The notes beneath the pieces are model-generated. The model was given only the letters and a program-made list of their open reading frames with translations, had not been told where the DNA came from and searched no databases. The position numbers were made by a program, and so were the translations under genes. DNA of 64,000 nt from Alistipes sp. GTDB lineage: Bacteria; Bacteroidota; Bacteroidia; Bacteroidales; Rikenellaceae. Position 1 is the first letter of the stretch. Each line of letters begins with the position of its first letter. This document shows, one piece after another, positions 57,873 to 64,000 of the stretch. The DNA lies in contig JAFZEX010000024.1 in assembly GCA_017560425.1 (NCBI GenBank), positions 34,884 through 98,883 of the forward strand, written 5' to 3'.

Positions 57873-60574
57873 TACTTGCGCTTTACCTCTACCTGCTCGT
57901 AACCCTCGATAATATCGCCAACCTTGATATCGTTGTACGACTCGATGTTAAGACCGCAATCCTGACCTACGGTAACCTCCTTAACATCGTCCTTGAAGCG
58001 GCGCAATGAGCCGAGCTTACCGGTGTAGATTACGATACCGTCACGGATTACGCGGATAGCAGTGTTGCGCTGCATCTTACCCTCACGCACAATACAGCCG
58101 GCAACAGTACCCACCTTCGAGATCTTGAAGGTCTCCATAACCTCGGTAGAGCATACAATCTCCTCCTTCATCACAGGCTCCAACATACCCTCGATAGCAT
58201 CCTTGATCTCGTTGATAGCATCGTAGATGATAGAGTAGAGGCGGATATCGATCTGCTCCTTCTCGGCAGCCTTACGTGCGGCAGCCGATGGACGTACCTG
58301 GAAACCAACGATGATGGCGTTAGATGCTGCTGCGAGCAATACGTCGCTCTCCGAGATCTGACCTACAGCCGAGTGGATAACGTTCACCTGAACACTCTCC
58401 TTCGAGAGCTTGATGAGCGAACCTGTCATAGCCTCAACCGAGCCGTCCACGTCACCCTTAACGATGATGTTAAGCTCCTTGAACGAGCCGATAGCGATAC
58501 GGCGACCGATCTCGTCGAGTGTCACGTGCTTTTGGGTCATGATGCCCTGCATACGCTGCAACTGCTCACGCTTGTTGGCAATCTCACGTGCCGAGCGGTC
58601 GTCGTCCATAACGTTGAACGTGTCACCCGCCTGTGGCGCACCGTTAAGACCAAGCACCTGAACAGGAGTTGATGGACCTGCCTCGGTTACCTTGCGACCA
58701 TTCTCGTCGAACATCGCCTTAACACGACCTGTATATGTTCCTGAGAGCAATACATCGCCTACACGCAATGTACCGTTCTGCACCATGATAGTAGCTACAT
58801 AGCCACGACCCTTATCCAACATCGACTCGATGACAGCACCTGTAGCCTTGCGGTTAGGGTTAGCCTTGAGCTCCAACACCTCAGCCTCGAGCAATACCTT
58901 CTCGAGGAGCTTGTCGAGGTTAAGACCCTGCTTTGCAGATACCTCCTGGCACTGATACTTACCACCCCAATCCTCTACGAGGTAGTTCATCTGAGAGAGC
59001 TGCTCACGAATGCGGTCAGAGTTTGCCTGTGGCTTATCCATCTTGTTGATGGCGAATACCATAGGTACACCCGCTGCTGAGGCGTGGTTGATAGCCTCCA
59101 CGGTCTGTGGCATGACGCTGTCGTCGGCAGCCACGATGATGATAGCCACGTCGGTCATCTTAGCACCACGGGCACGCATAGCAGTAAACGCCTCGTGACC
59201 AGGGGTGTCAAGGAAGGTGATTTTTTGACCGTTGAGCTCTACTGAGTAAGCACCAATGTGCTGGGTGATACCACCAGCCTCACCTGCTGTTACGTTTGTC
59301 TTACGGATATTATCCAAGAGCGATGTCTTACCGTGGTCTACGTGACCCATCACGGTAACGATAGGTGGACGTGCCACGAGCTCCTCGTCAGTATCTGTGT
59401 CGGTCTCGATAGCCTCCTGAATCTCTACTGATACGAACTCCACGCTGAAGCCAAACTCCTCGGCAACAACCACCAATGCCTCAGCATCGAGACGCTGGTT
59501 GATAGATACCATCAAGCCGAGGTTCATACATGCAGAGATAACGTCCATTGGCGATACGTTCATCATGGTAGCGAGCTCACTCACGGTAACGAACTCTGTT
59601 ACCTTGAGCACGCTGCGCTCCATCTCCTCGCGCTCGATCTCCTCGTTCATGCGCTCACGAACCTCCTCACGCTTCTCCTTACGATACTTAGCACCCTTCG
59701 ACTTAGTACCCTTGGCTGTAAGACGTGCCAAGGTGTCCTTAACCTGCTTTGATACCTCCTCGTCAGATACCTCCTGGCGTACCACAGGCTTTGGCTGCTG
59801 CTTGTTCTGCTTCTTGTTCTTCTTTGACTGCTGCTCCTGCTGCTTGTTCTGCTGCTTCTGCTCCTGGCGCTGAGCGTTGGCATTGTTGTTGCCACCCTTC
59901 TCGTGCTTGCCAACATTCTTGCCCTCCTTAGCAACATTCACCTTCTCCTTCTCGAGGCGCTTGCGCTTGTGCTTGCCACCAGGAACCATGTTCGACACGT
60001 CCATAGTGCCCAAAATCTTTGGGCCACCAAGCTGCTCCACCTCTGTGCGGAATACTGAGTTACGCTTAGGCTCCTGAGCTACAGGCTCCGTTGCAGGCTT
60101 CTGCTCTACGACAGGCTTTGGAGTCTCAACAACCTTCTTAGGCTCCTCAACAACCTTCTTAGGCTCCTCCTTCTTTGACTCCTCCTTCTTTGACTCCTCC
60201 TTCTTTGGCTCAGGCTTCTTAGGCTCGAGGTCGATCTTGCCCAAAATCTTTGGACCACGCACCTCGTCCTTTACGTTGATGATGTTGCTCTTGATGATAA
60301 GCTCCTCATCCTCCTCGTCCTTCTGACCCTGATTGTTGATGCTCACTGAGCCCTTCTGCTGTATGCGCTCACGCACAGCATCACGCTCGCCACCAGCCTT
60401 GCGGTTGGCACCGAACTCCTTTTCCAATGCGGCATATACCTCGGCTGAAACGGGCGATGATGGTGAGCAGTCGCTCTGTAGGCCCTTGCGCTGGAGAAAA
60501 TCGGCGATAGTGTTGAAACCTACCTTAAACTCCTTTGCAACCTGTATAAGCCTTATCTTTTTATTGTTATCCAT
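57872..60574 (-). CDS. infB: Translation initiation factor IF-2
   Basis: The 900-residue GTPase places initiator tRNA on the ribosome. An N-terminal IF2N domain (1-55, '[21 protein letters not shown]') is followed by a Lys/Glu/Pro-rich linker of about 250 residues. A second IF2N-like piece comes before the G domain ('[14 protein letters not shown]' near residue 410, 'DTPGHEAF', 'NKMDKP'). The C-terminal domains contain '[15 protein letters not shown]' and '[21 protein letters not shown]'. It lies 26 nt after nusA. A nested-palindrome element follows its stop. Confidence 0.97.
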   Translation of the reverse strand: MDNNKKIRLIQVAKEFKVGFNTIADFLQRKGLQSDCSPSSPVSAEVYAALEKEFGANRKAGGERDAVRERIQQKGSVSINNQGQKDEEDEELIIKSNIINVKDEVRGPKILGKIDLEPKKPEPKKEESKKEESKKEEPKKVVEEPKKVVETPKPVVEQKPATEPVAQEPKRNSVFRTEVEQLGGPKILGTMDVSNMVPGGKHKRKRLEKEKVNVAKEGKNVGKHEKGGNNNANAQRQEQKQQNKQQEQQSKKNKKQNKQQPKPVVRQEVSDEEVSKQVKDTLARLTAKGTKSKGAKYRKEKREEVRERMNEEIEREEMERSVLKVTEFVTVSELATMMNVSPMDVISACMNLGLMVSINQRLDAEALVVVAEEFGFSVEFVSVEIQEAIETDTDTDEELVARPPIVTVMGHVDHGKTSLLDNIRKTNVTAGEAGGITQHIGAYSVELNGQKITFLDTPGHEAFTAMRARGAKMTDVAIIIVAADDSVMPQTVEAINHASAAGVPMVFAINKMDKPQANSDRIREQLSQMNYLVEDWGGKYQCQEVSAKQGLNLDKLLEKVLLEAEVLELKANPNRKATGAVIESMLDKGRGYVATIMVQNGTLRVGDVLLSGTYTGRVKAMFDENGRKVTEAGPSTPVQVLGLNGAPQAGDTFNVMDDDRSAREIANKREQLQRMQGIMTQKHVTLDEIGRRIAIGSFKELNIIVKGDVDGSVEAMTGSLIKLSKESVQVNVIHSAVGQISESDVLLAAASNAIIVGFQVRPSAAARKAAEKEQIDIRLYSIIYDAINEIKDAIEGMLEPVMKEEIVCSTEVMETFKISKVGTVAGCIVREGKMQRNTAIRVIRDGIVIYTGKLGSLRRFKDDVKEVTVGQDCGLNIESYNDIKVGDIIEGYEQVEVKRK

Positions 60575-60600
60575 TAATCTCGTGTTTTGTTACTGTTAGA

Positions 60601-61830
60601 CTACTCAAACTCAGCCTTGAGAATGGCTACTACCTCAGCTGCCTGCTCTACCTCGAGGTCGGCACGCTGTGCAATCTCCTCTACCGAGAGCTCCAATACG
60701 CTCTTAGCAGTGTCGCAACCAGCATTCTTCAACGCCTCGATAATCCAGCCCTCAATCTCGTCTGAGAACTCGGTTAGTGCTACATCCTCCTCCTCAATCT
60801 CACGATATACGTCGATGTCGTAGCCTGTCAAAAGCTTAGAAAGACGAATGTTAAGACCACCCTTACCGATAGCCAACGACACCTCCTCAGGCTTGAGGTA
60901 AACAGATGCTGTCTTACGCTCCTCGTCGATGGTGATTGTCGAGATCTTCGCAGGATTCAACGAGCGCTGAATCATCAACGATGTGTTTGCTGTGTAGTTT
61001 ACAACGTCGATGTTCTCGTTGCGAAGCTCCTTAACGATAGTGTAGATACGTGAACCCTTCATACCCACACATGCACCTACAGGGTCGATACGGTCGTCGT
61101 ACGACTCAACAGCAACCTTAGCACGCTCACCAGGGATGCGAGCAATCTTCTTGATGGTGATAAGACCATCGTAGATCTCAGGTACCTCCTGCTCGAACAA
61201 ACGCTCGAGGAACTGGTTGTCGGTACGTGAAAGTATGATGCGAGGCTGGTTGTTGTTCATCTCAACCGACTTCACGATAGCCTTGATAGCGTCGCCCTTG
61301 CGGTAGAAGTCGTTAGGAATCTGCTCGCCCTTTGGCAATACGAGGTCGTTATCCTCGTCGTCACGCACCAAAACCTCCTTCTTCCATACCTGGTAAACCT
61401 CGCCGGTGATAATCTCGCCAACACGCTCAGAGTACTTCTCGAACAAGGCAGCCTTCTCCAAGTCGAGGATGCGTGATGCGAGGTTCTGGCGTAGTGACAA
61501 CACGGCACGACGACCAAACTGTGTCATGTCGATCTGGTCTACATACTCGTCGCCCAACTCGTATGATGGGTCGATAGCCTTAACGTCAGAGAGCGAAATC
61601 TCGGTGTTAGGGTTCTCCACGTTGTCGTCCTCAACAACGGTACGGTTACGCCAAATCTCGAGGTCACCCTTCTCAGGGTTGATGATAACGTCGAAGTTCT
61701 CATCGCTCTCAAACTGCTTCTGAAGGGCATGGCGGAATACATCCTCCAAAACACCGATAAGTGTGGTGTTGTCGATGCTCTTCAACTCTTTGAACTCAGC
61801 AAAGTTGCTGATAAGGTTAATGTACTTCAT
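60601..61830 (-). CDS. nusA: Transcription elongation/termination factor NusA
   Basis: The 409-residue factor binds RNA polymerase. Order: N-terminal polymerase-binding domain (1-125, 'LIGVLEDVFRHALQKQF'), S1 domain ('GEIITGEVYQVWKKEVLV'), KH1 and KH2 ('ARIPGERAKVAVESYDDRIDPVGACVG', then 'EVSLAIGKGGLNIRLSKLLTGYDID'). An acidic C-terminal part follows with 'LELSVEEIAQRADLEVEQAAEVV'. It is second in rimP-nusA-infB, with 42 nt after rimP. Confidence 0.96.
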   Translation of the reverse strand: MKYINLISNFAEFKELKSIDNTTLIGVLEDVFRHALQKQFESDENFDVIINPEKGDLEIWRNRTVVEDDNVENPNTEISLSDVKAIDPSYELGDEYVDQIDMTQFGRRAVLSLRQNLASRILDLEKAALFEKYSERVGEIITGEVYQVWKKEVLVRDDEDNDLVLPKGEQIPNDFYRKGDAIKAIVKSVEMNNNQPRIILSRTDNQFLERLFEQEVPEIYDGLITIKKIARIPGERAKVAVESYDDRIDPVGACVGMKGSRIYTIVKELRNENIDVVNYTANTSLMIQRSLNPAKISTITIDEERKTASVYLKPEEVSLAIGKGGLNIRLSKLLTGYDIDVYREIEEEDVALTEFSDEIEGWIIEALKNAGCDTAKSVLELSVEEIAQRADLEVEQAAEVVAILKAEFE

Positions 61831-61872
61831 TTTGCTTTTATATTTGTTTTTGTTTATTGTTTGCTTGTTCTG

Positions 61873-62340
61873 TTACTTGAAGTCGAGATACTCCTTGGTG
61901 TACTTTATCTGCTCCCACTTGTACTCCTTGGTAACCTCCACTGTTACCTTGCGCTTCTTGCCCTCAACGGCCTGCTTCTCCTCGTACGAGAGGGTTATGC
62001 CCTCCTCATTAGCGTCGTTGAGCTTCGCCAAGATCTTGATGCCGTCCTTGAGGAGCACCTCTACCGAGCTGCCAATAATCTTGCGATACTGACGAAGTAG
62101 CTTGAGCTCCGAGCCGATGCCCGCCGATGCCACCATTAGCGAGTAGTCCTCAACCTCACGGTCGAGCTCCGCCTCAATAGCACGATTAAGGGCTGCACAA
62201 TCCTCCAACTTTACAGCGGTGTCGCTATCGATGAGTAGCTCAATTTCGCCCATTGGCGATGTCTTGCACTCGACAACGAACAGGTCGCTGCCCTGCAATT
62301 GCTTCTCGGCAATCTCTATAACTTGCTTTGCGTCAATCAT
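61873..62340 (-). CDS. rimP: Ribosome maturation factor RimP
   Basis: The 155-residue protein helps 30S assembly. The N-terminal domain has 'VECKTSPMGEIELLIDSDTAVKLEDCAALNRAIEAELDRE' wording, and 'YSLMVASAGIGSELKLLRQYRKIIGSSVEVLL' is the typical P-G-x-(D/E)-x-P-L variant. A C-terminal beta-domain follows. It is the first gene of a conserved translation operon (rimP-nusA-infB) and has a promoter and a leader hairpin upstream. Confidence 0.93.
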   Translation of the reverse strand: MIDAKQVIEIAEKQLQGSDLFVVECKTSPMGEIELLIDSDTAVKLEDCAALNRAIEAELDREVEDYSLMVASAGIGSELKLLRQYRKIIGSSVEVLLKDGIKILAKLNDANEEGITLSYEEKQAVEGKKRKVTVEVTKEYKWEQIKYTKEYLDFK

Positions 62341-62396
62341 ATATGCTTAAATTATTGTGTCTACGGTTAAACTTTTGTTGCGGTAGATAGACGAAA

Positions 62397-62419
62397 TAAG
62401 GGGACTCTCCGTCCCCTTA
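62397..62419 (-). promoter_or_regulatory. Leader hairpin of the rimP-nusA-infB operon
   Basis: A perfect 9-bp stem (TAAGGGGAC/GTCCCCTTA) with a 5-nt loop lies in the roughly 95-nt leader, followed on the minus strand by TTTCG. It may act in attenuation. Confidence 0.55.
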
Positions 62420-62438
62420 CTCTCGCTTAATTACGTTG

Positions 62439-62469
62439 CAAATATAGGCATAATTTCCTGAAATACCAA
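62439..62469 (-). promoter_or_regulatory. rimP operon promoter
   Basis: On the minus strand a TTG core (62469-62467), 20 nt, then TATATTTG (62446-62439). Confidence 0.65.
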
Positions 62470-62531
62470 TATATATAGGTATTTTTTGCCAAAAAAAGTT
62501 GCGACGGGTCGGCTATTTCAAAAAAATATCT

Positions 62532-62539
62532 TAATTTTG
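62532..62539 (+). promoter_or_regulatory. -7 element of the small secreted protein gene
   Basis: TAATTTTG, 30 nt before the chosen ATG at 62570. The -33 box is weak. Confidence 0.45.
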
Positions 62540-62569
62540 TAGTAGGCAACTTAGCCTATGCACACCACT

Positions 62570-62983
62570 ATGAAACGACTATTTCTCATATTTTTCTTGC
62601 TCGTGGCATCCCTTGTTGGGGTATCTGCTCAGGACAAATTATGTTGCTATGTATACGCCTTTTCGAAGCATTTAGACGAGGTGAATAGCGTGACAGTAAA
62701 CAAGCATGTGTGTCCTCAGTATGAGGGAGATACACGCTATTTTGTCTATAGCAAGGAGCATGACCGCTTTGCCCGGGCTACAAGCTCGGGTAGGGTAGTT
62801 GCGATGTACTATATCGACTATAACAGCGAACTTGGCTACTACCGCATCGAGGATCCCTACTATGCCCCCATTGGCGAGTTTATATCGCTGCGTTTCGACG
62901 TGTTGATGGTGCTGCGCCAAGATGATGCGGGGCAAACTCTCTACGATGTCTACCTGCTCGAAAGCATTGATGACGTTGAGTAG
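62570..62983 (+). CDS. Small exported protein of unknown function
   Basis: I chose the ATG at 62570 (MKRLFLIFFLLVASLVGVSA), since it gives a regular signal peptide; an in-frame ATG 12 nt upstream is possible. The mature part is about 115 residues with beta-rich wording ('CCYVYAFSKHLDEVNSVTVN', 'YFVYSKEHDRFARATSSG', 'LGYYRIEDPYYAPIGEFISL'). No family is recognised. It is alone between rimP (divergent) and panB, which has its own promoter. Confidence 0.6.
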   Translation: MKRLFLIFFLLVASLVGVSAQDKLCCYVYAFSKHLDEVNSVTVNKHVCPQYEGDTRYFVYSKEHDRFARATSSGRVVAMYYIDYNSELGYYRIEDPYYAPIGEFISLRFDVLMVLRQDDAGQTLYDVYLLESIDDVE

Positions 62984-63008
62984 AGTTTTGGCGAAAATGG
63001 TTATATAT

Positions 63009-63039
63009 TTTGTTTTTTCGCTTAGGTGTGTTATATTTG
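63009..63039 (+). promoter_or_regulatory. panB promoter
   Basis: TTTG (63009-63012), a 19-nt spacer, TATATTTG (63032-63039); the ATG follows 29 nt later. Confidence 0.75.
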
Positions 63040-63068
63040 CATTATAATAGTTCTAAACAACGCATAAT

Positions 63069-63884
63069 ATGTCAGTTGAAAGCACAGTAAGAGCAGTTAC
63101 TACTCTGCGACTTACCGAGATGAAGCAGCGTGGCGAGAAGATTGCCATGCTCACCTCTTATGATTACTCTATGGCTAAGATTGTTGATCAGGCCGGTATC
63201 GACGTTATCCTTGTTGGCGACTCTGCCGCAAACGTCATGGCGGGCTTCGAGACAACGTTGCCTATCACCCTCGATATGATGATCTACCACGCTAAGTCGG
63301 TTGTTCGTGCCGTGGAGCGTGCCTTGGTTGTCGTCGATCTACCCTTCGGTACCTATCAGGGTAACTCGAAGCTTGCCCTCGACTCGGCAGTCCGCATCAT
63401 GAAGGAGACCGAGGCAGATGCTGTGAAGCTCGAAGGTGGCGAGGAGGTGTTGGAGTCTATCCAGCGTATCCTCTCGGCAGGTATCCCCGTTATGGGTCAC
63501 CTCGGACTTATGCCACAGTCTATCCACAAGTTCGGAACATACAACGTGCGTGCTAAGAGCGAGGCCGAGGCCGAGAAGCTTGTGCGTGATGCTAAGCTCT
63601 TGGAGGAGGCTGGCTGCTTCGCAGTAGTCCTTGAGAAGATCCCTGCAACGCTCGGCGAAAGAGTATCTAAGGAGCTTCATATCCCAACTATTGGCATTGG
63701 TGCTGGTGGCGCTACCGATGGTCAGGTGCTCGTGGCACACGACATGCTCGGCATCACCCAGGCATTCTCACCACGCTTCCTTCGCCGCTATGCCGACCTC
63801 GGCACAGCCATCTCTGAGGCGGTAGGCCACTATGTCGATGATGTGAAGAGGCGTGATTTCCCAAATGAGAAAGAACAATATTAA
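63069..63884 (+). CDS. panB: 3-methyl-2-oxobutanoate hydroxymethyltransferase
   Basis: The 271-residue TIM-barrel enzyme adds a hydroxymethyl group from methylene-THF to ketoisovalerate, the first step of pantothenate synthesis. Seen: '[20 protein letters not shown]', metal-binding '[13 protein letters not shown]', '[11 protein letters not shown]', '[11 protein letters not shown]', '[11 protein letters not shown]', '[22 protein letters not shown]'. Length is normal. The stop is followed at once by copy 2 of the nested-palindrome element. Confidence 0.96.
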   Translation: MSVESTVRAVTTLRLTEMKQRGEKIAMLTSYDYSMAKIVDQAGIDVILVGDSAANVMAGFETTLPITLDMMIYHAKSVVRAVERALVVVDLPFGTYQGNSKLALDSAVRIMKETEADAVKLEGGEEVLESIQRILSAGIPVMGHLGLMPQSIHKFGTYNVRAKSEAEAEKLVRDAKLLEEAGCFAVVLEKIPATLGERVSKELHIPTIGIGAGGATDGQVLVAHDMLGITQAFSPRFLRRYADLGTAISEAVGHYVDDVKRRDFPNEKEQY

Positions 63885-64000
63885 TTTGTTGTGATAAGGG
63901 GTCATTCTCGGCCCATCTCAAACGCAAGACCCCTCGGGCTGTACTATTAAGTACTATCCCGAGGGGTCTTCATTTGAGATAGACCAAGCCTAACCCCTTC
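63884..64000. repeat. Nested-palindrome element, copy 2 (after panB, cut by window end)
   Basis: It matches copy 1 almost base for base over 117 nt, but the inner loop is ATTA in place of TCG and the middle arms read ATCTCAAA/TTTGAGAT, pairing perfectly where copy 1 has a mismatch. The right outer arm is truncated by the window edge. Confidence 0.88.

Overview
The window looks like chromosomal DNA of a Bacteroidota bacterium, order Bacteroidales; an Alistipes-like (Rikenellaceae) genome is my best guess from general impression, not from a search. The evidence is the Bacteroidota promoter signature (TTTG about 20 nt upstream of TAnnTTTG) in front of many genes, a DPP11-type S46 peptidase, TonB-dependent uptake, Bacteroidota-style class II LysRS, Stealth proteins, and Bacteroidota lipoproteins and small exported proteins. 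No tRNA, rRNA, CRISPR array or intact IS element was seen.

Layout. 0-6 kb (minus): a partial DUF1573 protein, dpp11, maf, tpiA, a truncated RhuM remnant and lysS. 6-9 kb (plus): a small secreted protein and a GH20 hexosaminidase. 9-12.5 kb (minus): a probable metal operon encoding a PqqD-like protein, a His/Cys-rich exported protein, a TonB-dependent receptor and an exported HMA protein. 12.6-17.6 kb (plus): recQ, a WRN-type exonuclease, rlmI and two related helical lipoproteins. 17.6-20.6 kb (minus): a second recQ and ksgA. 20.7-26 kb (plus): lptB-aroA-aroC-prmC-recX, then an LpxL-like acyltransferase. 26-30 kb: three Stealth-family proteins, one fused to a GT2 domain. 30-36 kb: lipocalin, a DASS transporter, AT-rich lipoproteins, a broken C10 protease and a TPR/HTH membrane protein. 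36-43 kb (minus): divIC-like, queE and hpt, then a complete [FeFe]-hydrogenase set hydA-hydE-hydG-hydF with a group B-like enzyme. 43-45 kb (minus): tsaD and a YhcC-like radical SAM gene. 45-53.5 kb (plus): tamB, exbB-exbD-tonB-DUF1573, an MBL-fold hydrolase and trmD. 53.5-56.3 kb: a repeat-rich accessory stretch with a minisatellite and a four-helix-bundle gene between two palindromes. 56.3-62.4 kb (minus): a CoA-transferase and rimP-nusA-infB. 62.5-64 kb (plus): a small secreted protein and panB.

How the parts fit. The window mixes housekeeping functions (translation, tRNA and rRNA modification, shikimate pathway, glycolysis, pantothenate) with envelope functions: LPS export and acylation, TamB assembly, and TonB energisation that would power receptors such as the one at 9.4-11.8 kb. 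It also shows gut-anaerobe metabolism, with H2-linked ferredoxin chemistry and CoA transfer, plus peptide and amino-sugar scavenging.

The most unusual signal is a family of about 125-bp nested palindromes placed directly after the stop codons of trmD, infB and panB. Their outer arms are shared and their inner hairpins vary, and the trmD copy supplies that gene's last codons and stop. Other signals worth attention are the palindrome-flanked four-helix-bundle gene, the PqqD-headed metal operon, the split WRN-like helicase/nuclease pair, and Stealth genes showing duplication, local homogenisation and fusion. Gene starts, promoters and folds come from reading the sequence by eye; family assignments come from remembered motifs, not database searches.
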